Notes: generated by a model not told the origin, from the sequence alone. DNA of 64,000 bases from an uncultured Lachnospiraceae bacterium (GCA_910577105.1 CAJTMB010000005.1:57053-121052), one strand, 5' to 3'. Counted from the first letter of the stretch, positions 26,317-35,190 are shown. Numbers and translations: made by a program.

Positions 26317-27636
26317 TTATTCTGTTGTTCCCAATGTGATTTCCATTTCCATTTCCTTGTAGCTGTCCTGTACCGGCCTCTGCACGACTACCGTGGCAGT
26401 CTCTCCTGCTTCCAGTTTCATAAGCGCTGCAGTATAACTACTGAAATTATTGATTTCTTCCTGTTCAATCGCCACAATCACATCCCCCCTCTGGATACCA
26501 GCCAGCATGGCGGGAGAATCCATTGCCACCTCTTTTACATACGCCCCAAATGGCACTCCCGTTTCCTGGTTTGCTTTTTCCGTGACATCCATCCCACTGA
26601 CTCCGAGATAAACCGGTTCTTTTCCGTTAGTCATATTTTCAATCAGTTTTCTCAGCTCCGAAATGCCAATAGCAGTGACCGCATTTTTCATATCGGAACT
26701 CAACCTGTTTGGCGTGATAATGCCTACAATCTGCCCCTGCATATTAAAGAGCACTCCCACAGAACCCGGACTGCCATAGATATCAGTCGTCAAAAGTTTG
26801 TAGTTGGCATCCACCTTGCTCAACGGGCTTCCCGCTGCCGCCACTATTCCATACTCAACAGAGCCCACTATACCCATGGGACATCCCATCGCTACCACCG
26901 GCATACCCACAAGGTTTCTGGTATTAGATGAGCCCAGCGATGCTATGGTTATTCCGTCTTTTATTTCCTCCGGCACCTGGGCAAGCGACACGGATACCAC
27001 TGCAAGACCCGTTTGACTGTCCATCTGTTTCAATGATGCCTCAACCTTTGTGTCAATGCCAAATGTTACAGTAATTCTTTCTGCCTGCATAACCGTATTT
27101 CTGTCTGTTAATATCAGGTATTCCTTTCCGTTGCTGGCAACAATCACTCCATATGTCTGGCCTGTGCTTTCATAAGTATCGTTCAGCCAGTCCACATCCG
27201 AAGCCACTCCGGTAACCGTTACCATGGAAGAGGACAATTCCGCCGTATAAGAAAGGAGCGCATGATACATCTGCATATAATGTTCCTTATCCAGCTGAAT
27301 ATTTTCCAGAATCTTCTGAATCTGCTCATCCTCCAGAATGACAGACTCTACTGCTTCCTGCAGGGAGGAGACTTCCTCCTCCACCAGCATGTCTTCCGGG
27401 GAAACTTCATTGGACTCTTCGGGAAAAACCACTGCCTGAGGTTCCTCTTCCGGGTACAGCCAGTTGCTGAAAAGCGGCTCAAGAATTAAAAAGGTAAGAC
27501 ATGCTATCAAGCCGAATATAACTGCCATTGCCGCTGTCGTTATCGTCCTGCGCAACAGTTTTTTCTTATTAACAGGTCTTTCTTTTATTTTTTCTATCAT
27601 AAAGTCAGACTGCTTATTCTGTTCTGCATCAGACAT
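26317..27636 (-). CDS. HtrA-like membrane protein with degenerate protease triad and PDZ domain
   Basis: The 439-residue protein has a cytoplasmic basic N-terminus, one membrane helix (about 32-58), an acidic coiled segment, a trypsin-fold domain (about 130-335) and a C-terminal PDZ domain (about 345-435). Alignment by eye to HtrA motifs shows L-T-D-R-N-T-V where L-T-N-x-H-V-V is expected (His to Asn), S-Q-T-G-L-A-V where D-T-D-L-A-V is expected (Asp to Gly), while the Ser remains in P-G-S-V-G-V-L. It is therefore probably not a working serine protease. Start could be 27636 or 27642; both follow GGAGG. It precedes yhaM by 40 bases. Confidence 0.82.
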   Translation of the reverse strand: MSDAEQNKQSDFMIEKIKERPVNKKKLLRRTITTAAMAVIFGLIACLTFLILEPLFSNWLYPEEEPQAVVFPEESNEVSPEDMLVEEEVSSLQEAVESVILEDEQIQKILENIQLDKEHYMQMYHALLSYTAELSSSMVTVTGVASDVDWLNDTYESTGQTYGVIVASNGKEYLILTDRNTVMQAERITVTFGIDTKVEASLKQMDSQTGLAVVSVSLAQVPEEIKDGITIASLGSSNTRNLVGMPVVAMGCPMGIVGSVEYGIVAAAGSPLSKVDANYKLLTTDIYGSPGSVGVLFNMQGQIVGIITPNRLSSDMKNAVTAIGISELRKLIENMTNGKEPVYLGVSGMDVTEKANQETGVPFGAYVKEVAMDSPAMLAGIQRGDVIVAIEQEEINNFSSYTAALMKLEAGETATVVVQRPVQDSYKEMEMEITLGTTE

Positions 27637-27670
27637 GCCCATAAAACCTCCATTCCATATAACAGTATAA

Positions 27671-27707
27671 AAAAGCTGCACAAAAACGTCTGTTCCGTGC
27701 AGCTTTT
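27671..27707 (-). terminator. Rho-independent terminator of the foldase gene
   Basis: An 11-bp perfect stem AAAAGCTGCAC/GTGCAGCTTTT (27671-27681 with 27697-27707) lies 12 bases beyond the foldase stop. T residues at the arm end give the release signal on the minus strand. Confidence 0.85.
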
Positions 27708-27719
27708 ATCCTTACCGGC

Positions 27720-29225
27720 TTACTCTGTTTCTGTTTCCACAGGTGTGGATTCGGTTTCGTCCGTACCTGCCACAGTGTTATTGGTGCTCTCCGCCTTTAA
27801 ATAAGCAAGATGGCCCTTAGGGTCTGATACCTCACACTTACCTTTGATTTCCTCAAGGTATTCTTCCATGACATCACTTAAAAGCGTGCTGGCAATCTTT
27901 GCCTGCCATGTGGGACGGCTCTCCTCCACATAATAAACAATGTATGTGTAAATATCTTCCGCAATGGTAGTCACATCACCCGGTTTTCTCGAATCGTCAA
28001 ATATCCATGTGTTCAGGGCGCTTTCTGTATTTGCTTGTCCCAGTTCCTTATACAGACCTCCGTTTTTGTTGGTATAAGAATCTTCACTGTATTCTCCTAC
28101 CAGGCTGATAAAGGCATCTTCCGTACCGCCTGCAGCTTCCCACTCGGCAAGGATTGCTTCGCTGTTGCCGGCTGACGTTACAATCGTACGGACAGTCGCC
28201 GTGGGAGTTTCATCCAAATATCTGTTTTTAAACAGAACCACATAATATTTATGGGCTTCCGTATCCTCGGCAATCGTTGTGTCGCCTTCTTTTCTTGCTT
28301 CGTCAAAAAGCCAGCCGTTGTAGGCAATGGGAATACTGGATTTCTGGATTCCTGTTTTCTCAGCGCCTTCTGTCTCAATAACCAGAAGCGCTTCTTCCGC
28401 CTTCTCCTTTGCAGCGTCCATGGCTGCCCGGATTTCTTCTTCCGTCGGCTCCGCCGTACTTTCATTTCCGGCTTCATCCGTCACTGTCTTTGCTTCCGGT
28501 ATCTGTGCTTCAATCTCCGTGAGCAGGAAATCCACACTGTCATATTCCGCTTTATTCTCATCATAATATGCCTTGATTTCTTCGTCGGATGCGCCCTTCT
28601 GCTCAGAAACGGCATTGTAATATGCCGCTGCCAGATATCCTTCTTCCACATAAGGACGAATGCTGCTTACCGTCGCATATCTGCCAAAGTTTATTTTATA
28701 ATATCTTCCCAGGGACTCTCCTGACTCGGCAGCCCCGTTTTCCAGCGAACGTGCAAATGCCTCGTACTCTTTGGATACGTCATAAGTAAACCCTGCTGCC
28801 TTGGCTTCGGCAAGCAATGCCTTATTCTGCTTGATGGCGTCCACGGCAAGCTGTTCAAAATAATCCTGCCAGGTCATGGTCTCACTGTAACGCTGGGTGG
28901 AAAAATCACTGTTTACATTAAGTCCCATGTAGGACATGATGCTTCCGTAAGTGTTTAAGTATTCATTCTTTGCAAGATTATAATAATAATCAAATTCTGC
29001 TCTGGTTATTTCATCGCCCCCCACTGTGATGTAAGTAGAATGGGTTGCAATATATTTTCTTACGGGAATGCTTGCCAGGGCAATAATGATAACAGCCAGA
29101 ATCGCAATGCCAATCACTCTGTTTATCTTTTTCTGTCTCTGCTCTTTTAACTCTTCCTCTTTTCTCCTCTGAACTTTTCTATCGTACTTTGTCACAATCT
29201 TCTGTGATGTCTCTTTTTCTGACAT
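27720..29225 (-). CDS. PrsA/SurA-like extracytoplasmic foldase
   Basis: The 501-residue protein has a very basic cytoplasmic N-terminus (about 1-33), a membrane anchor (about 36-55) and an extracellular part with a SurA_N-like helical region (Y-I-T-V-G-G-D-E-I-T-R-A-E-F) and a parvulin-type region (about 290-440). Peptidyl-prolyl isomerases of this kind help secreted proteins fold. There is no lipobox, unlike classical PrsA; it is a membrane-anchored variant. The last 20 residues are Thr/Glu-rich. Neighbouring HtrA-like and serpin genes suggest a loose envelope protein-quality group. Confidence 0.82.
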   Translation of the reverse strand: MSEKETSQKIVTKYDRKVQRRKEEELKEQRQKKINRVIGIAILAVIIIALASIPVRKYIATHSTYITVGGDEITRAEFDYYYNLAKNEYLNTYGSIMSYMGLNVNSDFSTQRYSETMTWQDYFEQLAVDAIKQNKALLAEAKAAGFTYDVSKEYEAFARSLENGAAESGESLGRYYKINFGRYATVSSIRPYVEEGYLAAAYYNAVSEQKGASDEEIKAYYDENKAEYDSVDFLLTEIEAQIPEAKTVTDEAGNESTAEPTEEEIRAAMDAAKEKAEEALLVIETEGAEKTGIQKSSIPIAYNGWLFDEARKEGDTTIAEDTEAHKYYVVLFKNRYLDETPTATVRTIVTSAGNSEAILAEWEAAGGTEDAFISLVGEYSEDSYTNKNGGLYKELGQANTESALNTWIFDDSRKPGDVTTIAEDIYTYIVYYVEESRPTWQAKIASTLLSDVMEEYLEEIKGKCEVSDPKGHLAYLKAESTNNTVAGTDETESTPVETETE

Positions 29226-29380
29226 TGGGATATCTCCTTCCTTTTTCTCATGACGGCACTCTTTCTATCATCTTGTCCCATGCCGCATGCTTTATCATTA
29301 TAATCTATATCCCAAAGAAAAGGTAGCCCTTTCACGCATTTTTCACAAAATTTTTTATAAAAATGAAGTGTTTTCTAATG

Positions 29381-30652
29381 TTACAGGTTATTTACCCTGC
29401 CCATAAAAAGAATAATTCCGGTTTCCGTATCCTGAAGCACAAAAACAAACGGCTTATCCACAACAAATTCTATGGTTTCTTTCTCAATAAGCGCAGCGCA
29501 GTCATTCATCATCACAGCCGTTGCGGCGGCCGCCCTGCTTCCTTCCTCATCCACTTCTATTTTGGCTTTGTGTACTATTTGGGACACATACAAACCCAAG
29601 CCGATTTTGTCAAAATCAGCGTCCTCGCGAAAAGCCGCCTGCATTCCCATATCCTGCAAAAGTTCCATCAGTCCTTCCATGCTTCTATCCATGGAAAACT
29701 TCGGCATTGCCAGCCTGCTTATCTTTTTTGCTTCCGCATCATCCAGACTGTCCAGCAGCGCTTCCCTTTCATCATGGGACAGGGCGGAAAACAAAGCTAT
29801 GATATCGTCTCCCTCGTCTGTCGGCAGAAACACTTTCATAACTACATTTTCACCCATATAAGGAAGGGCTATTCCCTTTATTTCCCCGCTTTCCACATAA
29901 GCATAATTTTCCCGGTACTGGTGCATCATTTCCACCGGGCTGTCTTCCTGCGTCCCATGAAAGATTTCTTCAAACGAATTTTCTTTCTGAAATGGCGTTT
30001 CCCATTTCCCTTCAAAATAAACGGCGTTCAGCAGTGCCATTACCGTATTGTTTGGTATTGTATTGACAATTTCCGGAATCATTCCCCTTGTATTTTTTTC
30101 AGTCCAGCCGTTTATCTGGTTTATCGCATCCGCGGGATTGTTTCTGAAATCCGCCTCAAACAATTCACAATGATAATAGTATCCTGCGGGCTTCAGAAAA
30201 TCGGCTTCTATATTTGGCGCAAATTCTTTTTCTCCGTCCATCCAGATGGCATTTGCAGTTATGACAAATGTGTCGTCCGTCCACTGCTTTTCCAGATAGT
30301 CTTTTATTTCTCTGTTCCATGCGTCCAGGTCTGTGATTCCCAGCAATTCTTCCAGTTCTTCTTTTGTTTCGGAATCCGCGCCCACATCCAAAAGGGACAG
30401 GGCGCTGCACAGACTGTATGGCGAAAAAAATATATTTTCCTGCTGCCCGAGCTCATCATACATTTGAAAGGCAAAGTTGTTAATACCGGCGCTTAGGGCC
30501 TCCTTTGGCAAAAAGACCTTCTGTTCCGGTTCCTCATAATCCTGTGCCGCCTGTGAAGCGGGATATACCGGTTCCGTCTCCTTATCCCCGCAGCCGGTAA
30601 TTCCTGCCAGCATACAGGCGCAGACAAACGCTGTCCATCCTCTTTTTCCCAT
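29381..30652 (-). CDS. Serpin lipoprotein
   Basis: The 423-residue protein has a signal with lipobox A-G-I-T-G-C (Cys about 21) and a complete serpin fold: F-F-S-P-Y-S-L-C-S-A-L-S, N-A-V-Y-F-E-G-K-W, and the C-terminal D-K-P-F-V-F-V-L ending F-M-G-R-V. The reactive-loop hinge E-E-G-S-R-A-A-A-A-T-A is intact with small residues, as in inhibitory serpins. Counting from the hinge Gly as P15 puts Cys at P1 and Ala at P1', though the loop is longer than in alpha-1-antitrypsin. It would sit on the cell surface and trap host or bacterial proteases. Confidence 0.93.
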   Translation of the reverse strand: MGKRGWTAFVCACMLAGITGCGDKETEPVYPASQAAQDYEEPEQKVFLPKEALSAGINNFAFQMYDELGQQENIFFSPYSLCSALSLLDVGADSETKEELEELLGITDLDAWNREIKDYLEKQWTDDTFVITANAIWMDGEKEFAPNIEADFLKPAGYYYHCELFEADFRNNPADAINQINGWTEKNTRGMIPEIVNTIPNNTVMALLNAVYFEGKWETPFQKENSFEEIFHGTQEDSPVEMMHQYRENYAYVESGEIKGIALPYMGENVVMKVFLPTDEGDDIIALFSALSHDEREALLDSLDDAEAKKISRLAMPKFSMDRSMEGLMELLQDMGMQAAFREDADFDKIGLGLYVSQIVHKAKIEVDEEGSRAAAATAVMMNDCAALIEKETIEFVVDKPFVFVLQDTETGIILFMGRVNNL

Positions 30653-30705
30653 AAAAAAACCTCCCTTTTTTGTTCCCTGTTAAAAGAGATACGTCAAAAA
30701 GGAGG
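30653..30705 (-). terminator. Terminator overlapping the serpin ribosome-binding site
   Basis: On the minus strand CCTCCTTTTTG (30705-30695) pairs with CAAAAAAGGGAGG (30672-30660) with a two-base bulge, followed by seven T residues (30659-30653). The GGGAGG of the 3' arm is also the ribosome-binding site of the serpin gene, whose ATG follows at 30652. Confidence 0.7.
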
Positions 30706-30721
30706 CTATTTATGGTTTTCT

Positions 30722-31672
30722 TTATTTTTGAAGAAATTTTTTTACAGACTGACTGACGCCTTTCGCATCCAGACCGTATTTTTCCACAAGAACCGCCGCC
30801 GGTCCGGACTCTCCGAATACATCCTGTATTCCAAGTCTGCATACCGGTACGGGATATTCCTTGCAGAGCGCTTCGCACACCGCGCTTCCCAGACCGCCGA
30901 TGACGGAATGCTCTTCCACCGTCACGATTCTGCCTGTTTTTTTCGCACAGCTTACTATCAGTTCTTCGTCCAGCGGCTTAATGGTACAGATATTTACCAC
31001 CTGGGCATTTATGCCCTCGCTTTCAAGCATTGCCGCTGCTCCCAGCGCAGAATCCACGCAAATCCCCGTTGCCGCAATCGTGACGTCCGTTCCCTCTTTC
31101 AGCACGGTGCCTTTGCCGATTTCAAAATGAAAGTCCGGCCTGTCATTGATAACCGGTACTGCCGAGCGTCCGAAACGCAGATACACAGGTCCTTCATATT
31201 CCATCGCCGCACGAACGGCGGCACGAGCCTCCACATCATCGGAAGGACACATCACCACCATGCCGGGAATCGTCCTCATCAACGCCAAATCTTCGTTGCA
31301 CTGGTGCGTTGCACCATCTTCTCCCACTGTGATTCCTGCATGGGTGGCGCCTATTTTTACATTCAGGTGCGGATAGCCCACCGAGTTGCGGACCTGCTCA
31401 AACGCGCGCCCTGCTACAAACATGGCAAAGGAGCTTACAAACGGAATTTTGCCAGCCGCTGCCAGTCCTGCCGCGATTCCGACCATGTTGCTTTCTGCAA
31501 TGCCGCAGTCAATATGCCTTTCGGGATATGCCTTCCTGAAAATATCTGTTTTGGTGGCTGCCGCAAGGTCTGCATCCAAAACCACAAGATTAGGATATTC
31601 TTCCGCCAGTTCCTTCAGCATGTTTCCATAGCTTTCCCTGGTTGCAATCTTTTTTACCCCTGTTTCTGCCAT
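30722..31672 (-). CDS. Transketolase, C-terminal subunit
   Basis: The 316-residue protein holds the transketolase pyrimidine-binding domain (about 6-165, with G-I-A-E-S-N-M-V-G-I-A-A-G-L and the T-H-A-G-I-T-V-G-E-D-G motif) and the C-terminal domain (about 185-310). Together with the product of 31672-32514 it makes a split transketolase that transfers two-carbon units in the pentose phosphate pathway using thiamine pyrophosphate. The two genes overlap in TAATG. DXP synthase-like E1 subunits are related, but the motif set fits transketolase. Confidence 0.93.
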   Translation of the reverse strand: MAETGVKKIATRESYGNMLKELAEEYPNLVVLDADLAAATKTDIFRKAYPERHIDCGIAESNMVGIAAGLAAAGKIPFVSSFAMFVAGRAFEQVRNSVGYPHLNVKIGATHAGITVGEDGATHQCNEDLALMRTIPGMVVMCPSDDVEARAAVRAAMEYEGPVYLRFGRSAVPVINDRPDFHFEIGKGTVLKEGTDVTIAATGICVDSALGAAAMLESEGINAQVVNICTIKPLDEELIVSCAKKTGRIVTVEEHSVIGGLGSAVCEALCKEYPVPVCRLGIQDVFGESGPAAVLVEKYGLDAKGVSQSVKKFLQK

Positions 31673-32514
31673 TATTCCTCACCTGCCTTTTCCAGTTCTT
31701 CCCCTTCTTTTACAAGGTCTGCCATAGCCGTTTTATACTCTTCATCATTGGGGGCCTTCCCATGCCATCCGGCATTATTTTCCATAAAAGATACCCCTTT
31801 TCCTTTGATGCTGTGCATTACAATGCAGGTCGGTTTTCCTTTTGTTTTTCTTGCTTCACAAAAAGCGTTTCTTATCTGGTCAAAATCGTGGGCATCAATA
31901 TTGATGACATGAAAGTTAAACGCCTCAAATTTTTTGTCGATAGGATAAGGAGAGCAGACTTCGTCCACAGGCCCGTCAATCTGCAAATTGTTGTTATCCA
32001 CAATCATGCAAAGGTTGTCAAGCTTCCTGTGCCCCGCAAACATGGCGGCCTCCCAGACCTGTCCTTCCTGAATCTCGCCATCCCCCAAAAGAGTGTATGT
32101 ACGAAAGTCTTTGTTGTCCATTTTTGCTGCCAGTGCCATGCCCACTGCGGTGGAAACTCCCTGTCCCAGTGAACCTGAGGACATGTCCACACCGGGTATG
32201 TTGATGCAGGGATGACCTTGAAGGTAAGAGCCTAAATGCCTTAAAGTATTCAAATCTTCTATGGGGAAAAACCCTCTGTAGGCAAGTGCCGCATACAATC
32301 CGGGCGCCGTGTGCCCTTTGGAAAGTACAAATCTGTCCCTGTTTTCCATATCAGGATTTTCAGGATTTACATTCATTTCTTCAAAATAAAGAAAGGTGAA
32401 CATGTCTGCCGCTGATAAAGAACCGCCGGGATGTCCTGCCTTTGCACTGTAAACTGCGGAAATAATGCCCTTACGGACTTTATTTGCAATTTTTTGCAGC
32501 TCTGTATTTTTCAT
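31672..32514 (-). CDS. Transketolase, N-terminal subunit
   Basis: The 280-residue protein is the thiamine-pyrophosphate-binding half: G-H-P-G-G-S-L-S-A-A-D, S-K-G-H-T-A-P-G-L-Y, and the cofactor motif G-D-G-E-I-Q-E-G-Q-V-W-E-A followed by N-N-N. Split transketolases are usual in Clostridia and archaea. It starts the operon; the C-terminal subunit is coupled by a one-base overlap. A dispersed palindromic element lies 115 bases upstream of its start. Confidence 0.94.
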   Translation of the reverse strand: MKNTELQKIANKVRKGIISAVYSAKAGHPGGSLSAADMFTFLYFEEMNVNPENPDMENRDRFVLSKGHTAPGLYAALAYRGFFPIEDLNTLRHLGSYLQGHPCINIPGVDMSSGSLGQGVSTAVGMALAAKMDNKDFRTYTLLGDGEIQEGQVWEAAMFAGHRKLDNLCMIVDNNNLQIDGPVDEVCSPYPIDKKFEAFNFHVINIDAHDFDQIRNAFCEARKTKGKPTCIVMHSIKGKGVSFMENNAGWHGKAPNDEEYKTAMADLVKEGEELEKAGEE

Positions 32515-32629
32515 GTTTTCTCCTCACTTCTGCCAATCTTTTCGCTGTTTTGATTTCTGACATACCGATAACAACTTTTTTCGCTTATACTCTAGCATAT
32601 TTTTTCCTTTCCGTCCATAGATAAAACGA

Positions 32630-32804
32630 TGCATTTTGCATTGCGGCTGCCCCGGCAGGCATTTGATTCCATAAGGGACCGTGTAAAAACGCTGGTACTT
32701 GGATGCTGTTCTGTAGCATCCTACGTACCACTGCGTTTTTACCCGAGCGGAAGCGCGTCCCGTTGGAACAAATGCCTGCCGGGGCAGCCGCAATGCAAAA
32801 TGCA
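32630..32804. repeat. Dispersed palindromic element, copy A
   Basis: Perfect 36-bp inverted arms (32630-32665 with 32769-32804) enclose a 103-base core (32666-32768). The core folds further: T-T-C-C-A/T-G-G-A-A, GGGAC/GTCCC, then GTAAAAACGC/GCGTTTTTAC, TGGTAC/GTACCA and GGATGCT/AGCATCC around a 7-base loop. An unpaired stretch near CCCGAGCGGAAGCGC is asymmetric. It fills the divergent intergenic region between the transketolase and DUF885 genes. Copies B and C are at 47444-47616 and 55580-55764 with the same core length and orientation. Confidence 0.95.
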
Positions 32805-32872
32805 AAATATCGGCAACATAAACCTCCCTGCTTCCTGCATATATATAATTAAAAAACATACAGGACCCTTTT

Positions 32873-34708
32873 ATGCCTCATTTTAGATTTTCCAAAAAAA
32901 CAATCCCCCTGTTTTTCCTGATTCCCGCATTGCTTTTCCTCACCGTTTTTCTGTTTCGTTCGGGCAGCGATGCGAAAGAATTTGATTCTCTTTCCATGAC
33001 CATTTTTCAGGAAGAACTGGAGGGCAATACCTTAAACCTGCATTATACGCTGGCATACCCGGAAAACTACGGTATTGAACACCATACTCCCGTTCTTCCC
33101 TGCTACACGACTGCCGGCAAGTCGGATTCGGAAGCGGAACTTGATAATTATATTTCAAGACTGGCTAATCTGGATTATAATAAACTGAATGAAAACCAGC
33201 AGTATACTTATACTCTTTTGTATAGATTTTTGACACATACAAGGGAAGGAAACCTTTTTCCTTATTATGACGAACCTCTTTCGCCATCTTCCGGAATGCA
33301 GTCGCAGCTTCCCATTCTGCTGGCCGAATATACTTTCCGCTCCGTGCAGGACTTGGAAGACTACCTTGCGCTTTTAGAACAGACGGACGACTATTTTGCA
33401 GCGCTTCTTACCTATGAACAGGAAAAAGCGGCAGCCGGCCTTTTGCAGTCGGATTCTTCCCTGCAGCAGGTTCGTGACCAGTGTTATACCATCCTTTCCA
33501 AAGAGGAACTGACCGCAGGCACTCATTTTTTACAGACTACATTTACTGAGCGGCTGCAAGGTCTTTTAAAACAAAATCTTATAACAGAAGAAGCAGCGCA
33601 AAAATATGAAGCAGAAAACAACCGGCTGCTCTCTACCGTTATGCAGCCTGCCTATGAATCTTTGGCGGACGGCCTTTTTCTGCTTATGGGGGATGGTACT
33701 TCTCTGCCCGCCGGACTTTGTTCCACACCGCTGGGCAAAGACTATTATGTATGGCTGGTAAGGAAAAACACCGGCTCCTCCCTTTCCATTGAGTCCATAA
33801 AAGCCATTTTATATCCCCAGTTTGATGCGGAATATCAGGAATTGCGAAATCTGCTAATGTCCCGGGAAGACGCTGCAAACGTTTGGATGCAGTCAATCAC
33901 ACAAAACAGCTTTTTCCTTCAGACAGCGGATGAAATGCTGGCCGACCTGCAGGCAAGGATGTCAGAGGACTTTCCGGATTTTCCCGGGAGTAATATCTCC
34001 GGCGCCCGCCTTCCTGCGCTTTCCGTCAAAACCGTTTCTCCCAGCCTGCAGGAATACTGCGCACCTGCCTTTTATCTGACGCCGCCTTTAGACGACACGC
34101 AAAATAATGTAATTTATATCAATGAAAAATCTACGCCAGACGGGCTGGAACTTTATACCACCCTTGCGCATGAAGGTTACCCCGGCCACCTCTACCAATC
34201 CGTTTACAACCAGCTTAACCTGCAAAGGAAAAACGACAGCCCCGTACGGCAGATATTATGGTATGGCGGGTATGTGGAAGGCTGGGCCGTCTATGTTGAA
34301 TTTATGTCCTATGATTACGCCGCCCAGCTTGCTGTCGAACAGGGCAATGCCGACATTGCCTTTGCCTATACCTTAGAAAAGCATAACCGCAATGTGCAGC
34401 TATGCCTGTATGCCCTGCTGGATTTATCCATCCATTATGATGGGGCGTCTTATGAACAGGTGCATCAGGTGCTTTCCACTTTTGGCATCACCGATGCGGA
34501 CACTACACGCAATGTATACAATTACATCGCGGAAGAACCTGCCAATTATTTAAAATATTATCTCGGTTATCTGGAAATTCTCCGTCTGAAAGAAACAGCA
34601 CGCGAAAAATGGGGAGAAGAATACAGTGATTTGCGCTTTCACTCCTTCTTTTTAGACAGGGGCCCCTCCGACTTTACCACCCTGACCGAAGCACTGGACT
34701 CGTATTGA
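32873..34708 (+). CDS. DUF885 family putative metallopeptidase, membrane-anchored
   Basis: The 611-residue protein has an uncleaved-looking N-terminal membrane anchor (about 11-27) and then the DUF885 domain. The zinc-site motif H-E-G-Y-P-G-H (about 430) and the downstream E-G-W-A-V-Y-V-E (about 467) match the gluzincin-like arrangement of this family, related to M32 peptidases. It would work outside the membrane. The ribosome-binding site is weak. It stands alone, divergent from transketolase, 8 bases from the convergent MarR gene. Substrate unknown. Confidence 0.85.
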   Translation: MPHFRFSKKTIPLFFLIPALLFLTVFLFRSGSDAKEFDSLSMTIFQEELEGNTLNLHYTLAYPENYGIEHHTPVLPCYTTAGKSDSEAELDNYISRLANLDYNKLNENQQYTYTLLYRFLTHTREGNLFPYYDEPLSPSSGMQSQLPILLAEYTFRSVQDLEDYLALLEQTDDYFAALLTYEQEKAAAGLLQSDSSLQQVRDQCYTILSKEELTAGTHFLQTTFTERLQGLLKQNLITEEAAQKYEAENNRLLSTVMQPAYESLADGLFLLMGDGTSLPAGLCSTPLGKDYYVWLVRKNTGSSLSIESIKAILYPQFDAEYQELRNLLMSREDAANVWMQSITQNSFFLQTADEMLADLQARMSEDFPDFPGSNISGARLPALSVKTVSPSLQEYCAPAFYLTPPLDDTQNNVIYINEKSTPDGLELYTTLAHEGYPGHLYQSVYNQLNLQRKNDSPVRQILWYGGYVEGWAVYVEFMSYDYAAQLAVEQGNADIAFAYTLEKHNRNVQLCLYALLDLSIHYDGASYEQVHQVLSTFGITDADTTRNVYNYIAEEPANYLKYYLGYLEILRLKETAREKWGEEYSDLRFHSFFLDRGPSDFTTLTEALDSY

Positions 34709-34716
34709 CACTGTCT

Positions 34717-35190
34717 CTATCCATCCGTTTTCTTCCGGGACGCCAGCCCTCTGGCCTGCTCCTCCCGGAAGAAACGGTTCAGTCGTACAAGCGCCCTTCC
34801 CAGAACCTCCTGTTCCTCCCCATTCAATTCCTCCATCACAGCCTTTACCATGTCTTCATGGAATTTCTGGTGCTCTGCATATGCCTTCCTTCCTTTTTCC
34901 GTAAGGGATACCAGAACCACCCGTCTGTCTTTCTCACTGCGTGTGCGCTCCACAAATCCCTTTTTCACCAGACTGTTTACGGAAATCGTCAGTGTCCCGG
35001 TGGTAACCATAAGGGCATGGGCAACTGCCGTCATATTTTTGGATTCTTCCGTGCCTATTGCCTCTATGACATGCATGTCATTTATTGTCATGTTCTGATA
35101 TCCGCTCTGCTTCACGATGTTCTCTTCGATTGCGTTGATGTTGCGGAACAACCGTACAAGCACCTCGTTCAACATCCCTTGTATATTCAT
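34717..35190 (-). CDS. MarR-family regulator
   Basis: The 157-residue winged-helix protein has the MarR layout with the wing D-R-R-V-V-L-V-S-L-T and recognition helix T-G-T-L-T-I-S-V-N-S-L-V. AGGTGG precedes the ATG. The sequence resembles the fatty-acid regulators (FabT-like) of Firmicutes, and FabT-type boxes are present in the fab operon at 49360 and 50690, but that link across 14 kb is an inference. It could instead control its neighbours. Confidence 0.85.
   Translation of the reverse strand: MNIQGMLNEVLVRLFRNINAIEENIVKQSGYQNMTINDMHVIEAIGTEESKNMTAVAHALMVTTGTLTISVNSLVKKGFVERTRSEKDRRVVLVSLTEKGRKAYAEHQKFHEDMVKAVMEELNGEEQEVLGRALVRLNRFFREEQARGLASRKKTDG

Noticed and set aside
29363..30496. A 377-codon open frame antisense to the serpin gene
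   Set aside because: It is the shadow of a strongly supported serpin; the peptide is Phe/His-rich without any domain and there is no ribosome-binding site.
30728..31912. A 394-codon plus-strand frame opposite transketolase
   Set aside because: It mirrors two coupled transketolase genes, shows no motifs and has the composition of a shadow frame.
32630..32804. Palindromic element read as a retron RNA, CRISPR unit or simple terminator
   Set aside because: There is no reverse transcriptase or cas gene in the window, no spacer array, and the element is far longer than a terminator and lacks a T tract; copies also sit upstream of genes.
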